Shown: positions 43,721 to 55,429 of the stretch, one piece after another
How the letters are laid out: every line of letters starts with the position of its first letter
Position numbering within the stretch: the first letter of the stretch is position 1
Source: Anastrepha obliqua
Lineage: Eukaryota > Arthropoda > Insecta > Diptera > Tephritidae
Direction: 5' to 3'
DNA length: 64,000 nucleotides
Assembly (NCBI RefSeq): GCF_027943255.1
Contig: NC_072892.1
Coordinates: forward strand, 31,767,792 to 31,831,791
Notes under the pieces: model-generated
Told to the model about the DNA's origin: nothing
The model's input: only the letters and a program-made list of their open reading frames with translations
Database searches by the model: none
Program-made: the position numbers and the translations under genes

Positions 43721-46700
43721 TTGAAGTTGCCTACTTACAAGAGAGAAAAAAATTAAGCGGCAGTCGCTTAAACAGTTATGTTTAAAGAGAATTCCCAAAA
43801 GTACATAAATCTTGAAGAGTTCTTAATCACTCCCCTTTCATGTATAAAGCATTATTACTTATCTAAGTTTTTATTGTATAATAAAAAAATTTAAGAATAT
43901 TACCATTTTTCGCGCGCAATTTCCAACTCATTAGGCTCATAAACACTGCCGAGAATAGTAGAAAATAAAAAAATAAACATCCCAACTACGTACATAGATA
44001 TGTAGGTGTGTATATATGTTCAGTTATGTATGGCTATTGTAGATTTGTATAGATACATTGGCATGAACGGCATGTGTCACGTTCGAATGACAATAAAATA
44101 AGACTCAACACAAAAGCAAAAATAAAAGGTGACGTTTTTTCTTTCAAATCGTCTTTGCAAATCAGTTGATCTATTCTTTTTATTTTTTTTTATATATTTT
44201 TTTCTTCCAGTCAGCTGGTTGGTTTAATTATGCCGACATCACGACATTATGGGAAAAAGCAAAACATCAACACACAATCGCTGATAATATCAACAAATTT
44301 TTGGCGATCGAGAACAATAAATAATTAAAACAAGCCACCGGCAGCATTTTTAGTTGAAGAAAACAAATATGGCTCATAAAATATAAAGGTAAATAATGTG
44401 ACAATGTATTAACATCGCATTAAGAAAGCCAAACGTATTGAATAACCACAAAAACAAATGTAATATACAAACATAACTACAACAAGAAAGTCTACAATTC
44501 GAAGAAGACAGAGGCAGCGATATTTGCCGGCCGGCATTAGTAGCTGATGACTTACTTCTGGCGTGGCTTTTATTTTCTTTGTTTATACTATAAATAACAA
44601 CATTCATGGCCCTGTTAGAAAAATAAAAGCGCATGATATTTCGCATTACAAAAATTCCAACCAAACTGCTGAAACTATAAACAATCAGCCGCGAAGGACA
44701 GAAAAAAGCGACAAGAGCAAAAAAAAACATTTAACTTTGCATTACTCGTAAATGTGAAGATGAAAATTCTCTCATACACAGTTATCAGGGGACTTTTTGC
44801 AAAACAAAATAAAAAATCTTTACCAGGTTTTGCTTTAGATCAATGAATAGTTAAGTCAACTAATCTTTCATAAACCAAAAATTAGTATTTCATGTCAGGT
44901 TTTATTACGATAGTTTCTTAACTTATTGTTATGAAGAATCATTAGTTTAAATATAGCATGAGAATGCATCAATTTATTAATTGCAGGGGAAAATGCGCTA
45001 CAGCTAAAGTTGGTATAAACAACGCTTGCTTGTATGCTTGAACGTAGTTATAAAAGCATGAAAATGCACTGTTTTTTTCTGGTTCAGAAGGGTAATACTT
45101 ATTTTAATTTCAGTAACCGATTTTCACCGATGAAAGAGGTATCTAAAGACTTTTTAGAAACATTTTTATTTATAAATGTTTGACTGCTTTTCTCGTAAAT
45201 AATATCCAGCAGCGAAATTATAGCGAATTACCATCTCCCCTCTCTCAGCGAAACAAGAAGAGTACAAAATTAAAAAAAAAGCGGCGCATAGTGTGTTCTG
45301 TAGGCACACGCCGCAGAACCCAAAATAAATTTACTAACTTCTTTCATACTTAAATTCTTAATATTAATTTTTCCAAAAGCCAAATTAAATTCTGTGATGT
45401 GCATAAATTGTAATTAGCCGTTTTTCCTGGTGGTACAATAAAAAATTTTGCAACAGAAACCACCAGCTTCCTCTCAAAATTTAATCGTCACTTTACTCTC
45501 TCAATTTCCCCTGTTTTGTACGCGAACGCCAAAAGCATTCGTATCAGAAATTATCAACTTCGCGAAAAAAACTAATATGTGATAAACTAATATTTTACTT
45601 ATTTCAGCAAATTCTGCAATTTTATTTTTTTGCTTATTTTAACAATATAAATTTAATATAGTAATTTCTTTTGTTTGTTTGTGTGAAATTTTAAATAAAA
45701 TTGGAAATAGTGTAAAACTATCTGAAAACAGAGCTGGAGAACACAGTCACAATGAATACTTCGAGGAACATGTCTAATGGACAGAAAAATTAACAAAATT
45801 TATTAGAAGTGCGGTAAGTCGGGTGTATTAGATTTTCCTATGGGACAACCTCTGTATAAATTACAATAAATGTTGTGTAAATACGCATACTTAAGCAAGC
45901 GCGAAAGTAGAAACCAAGTGAGACTGGTTGACAGACTTTAGCCAAACTGTCAAATTACGATAAGGGACAAGAGAAAAGCAAATAAAAATGCAAGTGATAG
46001 CATGTTACATACATATAATATGTAAGTACAATATATTTTTGACAAATATGAAAATATGGTAGATATATCGTGCAATATAAGTAACTAATAAACAGCAAAA
46101 ACTTTTCACGATTTATGTTTTTTATATATGTATGTATGTATGCATATTTATGTCATGCACAAGTTTTAAGCACATGTTTTCTAAGTAACACGCACACACA
46201 AAAAACACCGATTGGTGCATGTCTCGCACACAGAGAGTAAAAAATGGCAGGTGAGTTCGGCATAGCATAGCATATTTACTCTACCTTTAAGTGGTGGGTT
46301 GAGAGTGAAGGTAGGTGGATTAATGGAGACAATCAGTTGAGCCAACAATAATAATGCTCGACTACCAGCAGCTTAGTGTTACTTTGACATTGGCATCGCT
46401 CGCTGAGCTGCTGCCACTGACTGTGATGCCGGTTGTTGCTTTTATCAAACCAAAAATTATGATATGAGTGGTGTGCAGAGTATAAGCAAAACAAGAATGC
46501 GAATAGGGGGTTTATTGTACTTATACATACATACATCAAAGGGAAACAAATAAAGGAGTAATCTTCGACTGTTCGTTTGGCTGTGGTGATTAATAGGATG
46601 ATCACAAAAAATGCTAAATTAACAGAGAGAGAGAGATGGTACATAACATTACATATGTAGGTACATATTATTATAAAATAAAAAAAGAGAAGAACAGCAT

Positions 46701-47590
46701 ATTGAAAAATACAAATTAGCAAGCGAAGTAGTAGTCATGGTCTAATGGCTATAAATTCTGCAGTAAACCAGAAAAAATTATGTGGCATGCATGCAGCAAA
46801 GCAAGCAAGCTAAATCAGATAGCACATCGAAAAACAACAATTTTTCTTTAATTTTTCTCGTTGTCAAGATAATAGCACTACTTGCGCGCTTACAGTTCGT
46901 TTAGTGGTAGTCACGTGCCACTTACAATGCCGACCAGCAACAACATTATACAGCAGCTGCTGCTGCAAAAAAATAATAACAATAACAAGAAGAAAAAAAA
47001 AAGCTCTTCTCAGAGCAAAGAGCATCAAGCGATATCACACTGCGTTACAACAAAACAAAACACAACAACCAATGACCTCTTACAAATTATAAAAACATAC
47101 TTAAATTTATTAAGCCAAGTATGCAATCCAAGTAATTGTTTACATCGCGTGCCGGTAAAATGTAAAACACTTGCACAAAATACTTTTCTCTACGCAGATT
47201 TTCTCTTCCACTGCAAATAGAAGAACGAATTTTTTCGAGCGTGTATATGGTAATTTAGACATTTTTGTACTTTTTGATATGCAAACTTGTAGATTGATGT
47301 GCTGTCGATAACAAAGTATAAATGCATATACGCACGTGTGCATAGCGAATTAAGCGAAAAATAAGCGATCATGAGTTTTCTTATCGAAACAAGTATCCAA
47401 ATATTCATAAATCACACGAAAAAGTACTTAAATCGTTTAGTCCAATAAAATGAAGAGATATTTAATGAATAGCAATTTATTTCGGACAATAATAGAATTT
47501 CTTCTATCGCTTGACACTTACACAAATTTCCTCGAAGTGTGATTTATTAAGGGGTCAGAGCTATTTTTTTGACTATCAGAAATGCACTTG
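43721..47590. other. non-coding part of the osa 5' intron
   Basis: AT-rich sequence with no conserved peptide on either strand and no repeat family that I can name. GTAT microsatellite occurs near 46130-46142 and a GA run near 46624-46634. The Asn/Gln-type frame near 46900 is a CAA/AAT low-complexity artefact. Confidence 0.35.
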
Positions 47591-47597
47591 GATGTTT

Positions 47598-47745
47598 TGC
47601 ATCAACTTCCGAGGTGTCATCGCTATTAAAAAAAAAAGCTTTTTTTTATCATTTCATGTTTCATCTCATCATTTGATGCTTCATGAAAATCGAACTCGGA
47701 AGTAACTAATGGCGATCACGCACCGACCACTCACTTATGGGCTGC
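47598..47745 (-). mobile_element. tRNA-derived SINE, copy 5, degraded head portion
   Basis: The plus strand cttccgaggtgtcatcgcta, gcttcatgaaaatcgaactc and gatcacgcaccgaccac corresponds to the reversed head-proximal part of the SINE. The A-box region is decayed and the 3' half is missing. Confidence 0.55.
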
Positions 47746-50050
47746 ATGCGATGGCTTCATTGGGCTTTTGATAGCCAAAATGTATGCAAAAAGGTTGCCA
47801 CAATGAAAACCGCTGATGCAGTTTTTCGAAGAAATTAATTTGCCAACAATTTGTGTTTCATTCAATAAAGTTCATCCATAAATAAAACAAATGTGGCATT
47901 TTTAATTGGCGATACGCAATATATTGGCCAGTTTTGACTATTTTTCATTTTTCTTTTATTTTGCTTAGCGTTTTATTAAAATATATTTCATTCTACAACA
48001 AATATCATTTAAAAAAGTTTAAAATTTTGCACTAACCGCTAAATTTTCATCAAAATTTAAAACTTGTTAATAAAATTTGGAAAAACAAAATGGGAGGGAG
48101 CACAGTTTTGTATCATATTGAATTTTAGTATAAAAAATTTATTGGTATAAAAAATATTGGTGTAAATATTATCGTTGATTTTTGATAATTTTTTTTTTCT
48201 CGTATTTTCTATCTTTCTTATCGAAAAAAGAAGCGTATTATTTTGATCACTGCTGAATATGCATATCCCTATCTATATCAATTCCTTTATGCGGTTACAT
48301 GCAACCGTTATGTGAACAAAATTATAATTCTCAGATAAAACTGACAGTTTGTTTACCTATTCCAAGAAACGAGTATATGTCCTTCTGCTCTACTTAACTT
48401 TGAGGTGTGACCAAGATCATGTGACCGTTAACCGGCTCTCACCCAATCAGCTTATTGGCTGCTGTAACAGGGGTTCACGAAATAGTTGAGATCGTGTTGG
48501 TGATATACCACTGTCTCCGTACGAAAACGTCTCTGTGTGATCGTAGAAATCCATTAATTCAAAGTATTTTGTTTCAAATCTTCGAGCTACCAAACAATCC
48601 ACGAAAGTGCTCCAAGATACATAATGAGATTACGATGCCTATACCTATGACTGATTGTAAGAGCAGGAAAAATTCTCCGTTTTTCCACTGGCGAAAATTT
48701 CACACAGACCACGGCTTGAGTCTCCTATCAAAGCCATCAAAGCCATAGCTCAAGCAAACCAAAAACAAATGTGCAAAATATAGAGAAATCGCTAGCGAAT
48801 TATTAAACACAAATTTATTTTTGAGATTTTGTCTACCTAGTAAAGCCTGTAAAGCAGAGAAAAATAGAAATGTGGTTGGAATATTGTCGATTTTGATCAA
48901 GATAACACGTAAACCGCATAATGAAGTTTTTAGATCGCCAGAACTGATCTTCACGCGCGCCTTGATAAACAACCGCAAAAACATTACAAAGAAGGAAAAA
49001 GTCATAAGTTGCAAGCAAACAAAAAAGTGAACAATTTACGAAATTTGCCGAGACAACCTCAACGAATATTTGCACAAACCAATACTGATTGCGGATAATA
49101 AATTATATAAAAAATAAGAAAAAAAAAACAACAACAAACAATTGGCCAGTGATGAATACGCAGACAAATGAGGTGGCTGACTGGCGGTTTGGGTCGAGTT
49201 AAATGAGAAAAATAAACAAACAACCAAGCACAAAAGCAATCGCGAAAGCATGCAGCCGGATGGACGGACGGGCGGGCGAATACACTAAGGTTTTAAATGT
49301 ACATTTGCATGTTGGTTGGCGATGAAGTTGTTTGTCAAATGGTAATGAAGATGAGGTGATTGCTTGCGAGGCTATAGCTTTTTGTTGGTCACTAATAAAA
49401 ATTACTTGGTTGGAGATAAAGACTAGGCGAGAAAAATGATTGCTTGAACACTTGTGGGTAGTTGGTCAAAATAACAAAGAAATTAATAAACAAAGCAAAA
49501 TAAAAAAAAGAAGAAACTTACAAAAAAACAGCAATGAAAAATTGCGACTAATGGATACGGCAAATGGTAAACAAAACAAAAACACAACAAATACAAACCA
49601 TGTTCAAATTAATGGCACTAAACATTAGAATAAAAGGAAGATGAGCTAATGAGATTTTTTGTTTTTAATGTTGTTTTGTTGTAGTCAAAAGAGTTTATTT
49701 AAAGGATAGTAGCGACTACGAAGTGATATGCAAATGATAGCATGGCGAAAAGTTTACTAAAATATACAAAGCAAATGTAAAATAAAATAAAATAAAATAA
49801 ATGAAAAGTAAAAACTAAGCGAGATATTCACATTAATTAAAAAATTCGTTTTTCCTTGTTGAGTTCTGCAGAATACTTTTAAGTCCTTGTTTTCAGTACG
49901 ACAATCAACTCCACCAACCATGCCGCTTTTTTATTTGTTTCACATTTCATAATGCACAGATTTGCACCCGAGCAACATTTAAAATTATGGAAATCGCCGA
50001 ATATGCTTACAATACTTGGCTCAATTCAGGCTTCGCGATTAGGAGGACGG
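47746..50050. other. non-coding part of the osa 5' intron
   Basis: No gene or named repeat recognised. Composition is ordinary AT-rich intronic DNA. Frames up to 104 codons show no family features. Confidence 0.35.
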
Positions 50051-50059
50051 ACAAGTTCG

Positions 50060-50945
50060 GAAAAATTAAAATAAAAAAAAAATGTAATAAAAAAAATTTA
50101 ATAAAAAAAAAAATGTAAATAAAAAAAATAAATTAAAATAAACAAAATTAAAATAAAAAAAAAAATAAAATAAAAAAAAATTAAATAAAAAAAAGTAAAA
50201 TAAAAAAAACAATTAAAAAAACAATAAAAAAGCAATTAAAAAAAACAATTAAAACAAAAGCAATTAAAAAAAAAAACAATTAAAACAAAAACAATTAAAA
50301 ATAAATTTCAAAAACAAAACAAAAATTTAAAAAAAATTTTAATTTTAAATTTAAAAATTGTTTTTGTTTTTATTTAAATTTTTTTTTTAATTATTTTTTT
50401 TTTTATTTAAAAAATTTTTTAAATTAAAAATTAAATTTTTTTTTTTTTTTTTAAACTAACCAACTATATTTTTTGCGTTAAAAGAGTGTTAGAAAAAATT
50501 AAAACATTGTTAAAACAAAACATACAAAAAAATTGTTCAAAACTAATTGTTCAAAAAAAAATTGTTTAAAAAATAACAAAAACCAAAAAAAAAACGTTCA
50601 CAAACAAAAAAAAAATTGTTAAAAAAAATAATATACAAATAAAACAATTGTTCCAAAACGAAAACAAAAATTTAAAAAAAAATGTTAAAAAAATTTTTCA
50701 ATAACCAAAAAAATATATATATTTATAAGTGTTAAAGAAAAAACAAACACATTGTTAAATAAAAAAATTGTCAAAAAAAAATAAATTAAAAAACAAACAA
50801 AGAAAAACAAAAGAATTGTTCAAAAAATAACAAAAACAAAGAAAAAATGTCAGAAGCAAACAAAAATTGTTAAAAAAATTATAAATAAATAAAAAAGAAA
50901 ATAAAACAAAATTGTCAAAAAAAAACAAAGCAAAGCAATCGAAAA
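50060..50945. repeat. A-rich/T-rich simple-sequence block
   Basis: Poly-A with interspersed T and C (AAAAACAATTAAAA-type units), switching to T-rich at about 50340-50450 and back, so the centre can pair with its flanks. A unit like AAAAATTGTTCAAAAAA recurs from 50525 to 50930. No coding content. Confidence 0.6.
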
Positions 50946-52585
50946 CAAAAGCTGCCGAGCTGTCGCCCAAAGAACGCGGTTATGTTTTTCTGTTACAAAT
51001 AATTAATTGCCTCATTGTTCATCACAATATTCTGATATGATACACTTGGATGGAATATGTATGTATGTATGTATGTATATACATATGTATGCAAAATTCA
51101 AGATTAATCCGTTGACAAATATTATAAATAATAAAAAACTCTTTCTTATTTTCCACAGCCCAAAAATAAAACGAACAAAACTAAAAAAAACGGCATAATT
51201 GTACTAAGGTAGCAAACAACAACAGAAGCACGGTTTAGTTGCATATAACAAGGAAATAATAAAGAATTAAATAATACACAAATGCCGTCTGTCTATGATC
51301 TACTAACAAGCGAATGAAATGCGACCAGCAAACGAAAGGAAAACAAATTAAATAGGAAAATGGGAATGGCTGAAGACGTGCATGCGCGACACCTCATCAC
51401 CAGATATCGAAAGAATGAAAAAATCTACTGTCCAGCGCTGACTGGTCAACTGCGCCTGGTTGGATTGTTGCTTTTATGGCGGTTGGTCGATACGTTGCAA
51501 GTTCGCCGGCGCGAAAGCTGCTTTGGCAAGCAGACGGCTTAGAAAATCGAGCATACATGTGCAGGCATGCACACATAACACCCATGCCGAAGCCACGATA
51601 GTAACCTTTAATAAAGCAAATATAAAAAACCAACTCGGCGTCAACGTTGACTACTACTGGCGACGATGTTTTGCTTTGCAAATGGTTTGAAACATTACAA
51701 GATTGTCGTTTATGACCTGTTGACTGTCAATCGAACATTCTAACGTGCCAGTTATTAGAAACTTTACTTTTATTCTTATTATTATTGACTGCTTTACGCG
51801 AATTCAGCGGTTAGAAAGCAGCTAAAAACAACAGATAAACAGAAAAACAATCCTCACACACACACACGCACACACACTATACACAACCTCAGCGCGAAAC
51901 AGCACCAACTGCGCGAACAGTGCTGTGCATTAACATCAAAACAACAGCGGCAATAATCAGACACAATAATCAGCCGTCAAACGAACGAATGAATAAATGC
52001 GGCTGCGAACGTAGCGAACACAAAATTTTACGCATACATATACATGGATGTGAAAATTTCATTGGAATTGTTGGCGAATAAACAACAACAATGAATGCTA
52101 TCGCCGCAATGTACACAATAATGAAAACGAAAATAAAATATAAATTAAATAAACTTCAAAATTAATTTTGAAATAGTCATCAAGAACAAACTAAATAAAT
52201 AAAACAAAGCAAAAACGAAAATATAATATATGTCGGTACGTAATTGCATTGACAGTGGAAAGGAAAAGCGAAACGCTACGCGACGACGTTGAATAACCAA
52301 GCCATACGAAATACATAACAGCGAGTCGACGAGTGGCGACTACTGCGGTGGGTTGTGTAATGTATTTTAGGTGTTAAAAATATTTATTGTCAATTAGTGT
52401 TGTCAATGAACTTTTAACCTGTAACGCAATATGACATTTCATTTTGAAAAACATTGTGTTGAAGAAATGGATGGTATCCAATCTGAACTAAAAAAGCGGG
52501 AAATTGGTTTAACACTTTGTGAAAAAACTTCAGAAAGTGTGGCCAACATCACACCGTCACATCGGCTCTCAGTGATTTTGAAGCA
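50946..52585. other. non-coding part of the osa 5' intron
   Basis: TATG microsatellite at about 51057-51075 and CA repeat at 51857-51875. Low-complexity CAACAACA-type sequence resembles fly untranslated leader DNA, but no splice pair can be assigned. Confidence 0.3.
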
Positions 52586-52587
52586 AT

Positions 52588-52718
52588 GTTGTTGTTGTTT
52601 TTGTAGTAGCATATTTATATATGTACCGGGAATGCTGCTGGAGTGGCTGTCCTTGATAGGATATAAATCCGCGTCGGTCTGGTAATGTAGAGCCGCATAG
52701 AACCTGTGATGGGAACGG
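52588..52718 (+). mobile_element. LINE 3'-tail element, copy f
   Basis: Reads GTTGTTGTTTTTGTAGTAGC, then GTACCGGGAATGCTGCTGGA and GTCCTTGATAGGATATAAAT, ending near GTGATGGGAACGGA. It matches the tail at 7250-7369 in order and orientation but lacks a LINE coding part. Confidence 0.72.
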
Positions 52719-52754
52719 AATTTGAAGAAAATATGTCATATGGGATGTGACGGC

Positions 52755-53230
52755 GATTTGTTTACGACAAAACTGAGATTGTGCTAGTAATATAAGAAAA
52801 AAAATTAACGCAATCATTACTCAAATTACTTCGATGCCGTCTGAGGAATGAATGATTGGACGAGCGTAAGAATACAGGCATCTTCTTTCTATTCGCCACT
52901 TGTCTGCTCGGCTCACATGACGAAAAATTTGTTTGTGAAAGCAACAACAAAGTTATTGAGCAAGATTCGCCGCTAGCGAGTACGATTATACCTCATAAAC
53001 CTGGAATAACTCACTATTTTACAAACAAATGTAATTTTAGGAAGCTCTATTCCAGCGTTGAAAAACCATATTTATTTATATAAATTGCTTCATCTATTCG
53101 CCACTTGCTAACGCTTGGCGAAAGAAGAGAGCTTATGTGTGAAATGCACGTGCAGAATTCTGCTGCCGAATTCCCGATGACGTGGCAGTCGATGTTACTC
53201 TCATATTTAATATATCATCATTGCGTTTAT
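52755..53230 (+). repeat. unnamed dispersed repeat family 2, copy split by a 190-bp insertion
   Basis: The blocks AAAACTGAGATTG, GCCGTCTGA and TTGGACGAGCG at 52770-52870 resume as ACGTGCAGAATTCTGCTGCC and GATGACGTGGCAG at 53145-53190. The intervening insert (about 52907-53093) is bordered by a direct repeat, tctattcgccacttg, consistent with a 15-bp target-site duplication. Confidence 0.55.
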
Positions 53231-53310
53231 TGTACATTTAGTAGTGGGTTGCATACGAGTCTCAATCGGGATTCTTTGCTAACAAATTTTCGTTAACAAA
53301 TTCAGACTTA

Positions 53311-54018
53311 GGGGGAAGTCTACTGTGGCAAGGGAAAAAACAGGCTTATTTTCCGGATTTTATTTCTAACAAAATATTGCTCGTACATAAAATCTATTTA
53401 AACTCTTATCTTTATTATATATTTAAGTTTTTGAAAAAAAAAAATTTAAGTCAAAATATTCAAAATGGCCGCTGTGGCACTTCTGCAAGCGCATGTCCGC
53501 TTTTCTATACGGTGTACACGATATCTCGAGTTCTGATAAATGAATCAGCTTAAAAATTTAATTATATATTCTCTGTAATAGTGTCTCTCGTCTGACATAG
53601 GATTTTTTTGATATCGTTATTTGTTAAATTGTTATAAACAATAGTAACATCAATTTTAGGGGAAAAAAAATAAAAAAAGAATTTTTTTTTCAACGCCAAA
53701 ATTTTTTATCGACATAATCCTACGTCAGACGAGAGTCAATACTATGTATATGATAACAATATTTTGTTTTTTTGTTTTAGATCACCGAAACGTAAGATTT
53801 CATGTACACCGTTTAGGCACCTAAGAAAAGCGGACCTGCGCTTGCAGAAGTGCCACAGCGGCCATTTTGAATATTTTGACTTAAAATTTTTTTTTCAAAA
53901 ACTTAAATATATAATAAAGATAAGAGTTTAAATAGATTTTATGTACGAGCAATATTTTGTTAGAAATAAAATCCGGAAAATAAGCCTGTTTTTTCCCTTG
54001 TCACAGTAGACTTCCCCC
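53311..54018. mobile_element. 708-bp palindromic MITE (foldback type) with TTA target duplication
   Basis: The outer arms, about 53311-53518 and 53811-54018, are near-perfect inverted repeats of roughly 207 bp beginning GGGGGAAGTCTACTGTG, with few mismatches and one small indel. A second, inner inverted pair (TCTCGTCTGACATAGGAT near 53584 and ATCCTACGTCAGACGAGAG near 53718) makes most of the element self-complementary. It is flanked by TTA at 53308-53310 and 54019-54021. A TTA duplication suits the PIF/Harbinger group, which is inference because no transposase is present. Confidence 0.85.
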
Positions 54019-54275
54019 TTAACTAGTCCCGAATCAGAACTTTGCATTCACCTAACGAACACCAATTGATTGACTTCTGAAATAATTTTAATAATTTAAT
54101 GATTCGAAATGAAAGTGTAAATTTTTCAGAAAAACTTTCACTTGTGGTTGCATATTGATGTTCCATGGATGTAAAGTGATTTTATTATCTTTTTAAACAG
54201 TTGGTTTAAACAGCTGACGCACGCTTCATGTTTTGTTTCACTGTCAAACATCTTCAGTTTGGTCTATAACTTAAC

Positions 54276-55429
54276 CATGAATCGTCTTACAAACGAACAA
54301 CGCTTGCAAATCATTGAATTTTATTATAAAAATGCGTGTTCTGTTAAGAAAGTTTATCGCGCGCTTCTTCCATTTTATGGTCAGTTTAAGCGACCAACTG
54401 AAGTGGCTATTCGAGCTATTGTGACTAAATTTAGAACCAAATTTACATTATTGGACATCAAACCACCAACACGCTTACGTAGAGTGCGAACTGAAAAAAA
54501 TTTCGCAGCTGTATCGGCCAGTGATGACCATCAATTATAGATTCGTCGCCGTTCGCAGCAAATGGGCCTCTGTTACTCAACAACGTGGAAAATTTTGCGA
54601 AAGGATTTAGGTGTGAAGCCTTTCAAAATACAGCTGGAGAATTTTTGGTGAATGGGCTCTTGGAAAGTTGGCCGAAGATCCACTTTCTTATCGAAAAATT
54701 GTATTCAGCGATGAAGCTCATTTTTGGATCAATGGGTACGTACATAAGCAGAATTGTCGATTTTGGAGTGAAGATCAGCCCGAAGAATTGCAAGAGCTAT
54801 CAATGTGTCCAGAAAAGGTCACAGTTTGGTGCGGTTTATGGGCTGGAGGTATCATTGGACCGTACTTCTTCAAAGATGCTGCGAATCGTAACGTAACTGT
54901 GAATGGTGAGCGCTACCGTGAAATGATATCCAAATTTTTTTGCCCAAAATGCAAGAGCTTGACTTGCATGACATGGGGTTTCAGCAAGACGGCGGTACAT
55001 GCCACACAGCACGCGTAACAATGGACTTGTTGAGAGGTGAGTTCGGTGAACATTTTATTTCACGTTCGGGGCCTGTCAATTGGCCACCCAGATCGTGCGA
55101 TATAACGCCTTAAGATTATATTTTGTGGGGCTATGTTAAAGCGCATGTGTATTCAGACAAGCCTGCTTCAATTAACGCATTGGAAGACAACATTAAAGCA
55201 TTTATATGTGAGATACCGGCCGAAACATTGGAAAGAGTATGCCAAAATTGGACTAAGCGGATGGACCATTTGAAGCGCAGTCGCGGTCAACATTTGCTTG
55301 AAATAATCTTCAAACATTAAATTATATGGACTTTACTATCGATTTAAATAAAAAATTCATGCATTTTTCTGAATTTTGCGTGTGTTTTTTTGAAAAACTT
55401 TCCTATAGCTCTTAAAAAATCACCCTTTA
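54276..55429 (+). pseudogene. mariner-type transposase gene, almost full length but inactivated
   Basis: From ATG at 54276 the frame encodes a helix-turn-helix start (MNRLTNEQRLQIIEFYYKNA), PPTRLRRVRTEKN, RRRSQQMGLCYSTTWKILRK, the first catalytic Asp in KIVFSDEAHFW, WCGLWAGGIIGPYFFKDAAN, the second Asp in FQQDGG, the third in ITP-stop-DYILWG, and the end RSRGQHLLEIIFKH with a stop at 55320. Breaks include a TAG at about 54538, a short deletion near 54640, a frameshift near 54950 and a stop just before the third Asp motif. The right terminal repeat (AAAAAATCACCCTTT read on the plus strand) ends at about 55429; the left terminus is not clear. Confidence 0.9.

Noticed and set aside
46882..47220. 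Asn/Lys/Gln-rich 112-codon plus-strand frame
   Set aside because: AAT/AAC/AAA low-complexity composition with no conservation cue or splice context.
48360..48750. Possible gene with a 97-codon frame at 48455-48748
   Set aside because: No conserved motif, no splice sites that extend it, and ordinary intronic composition.
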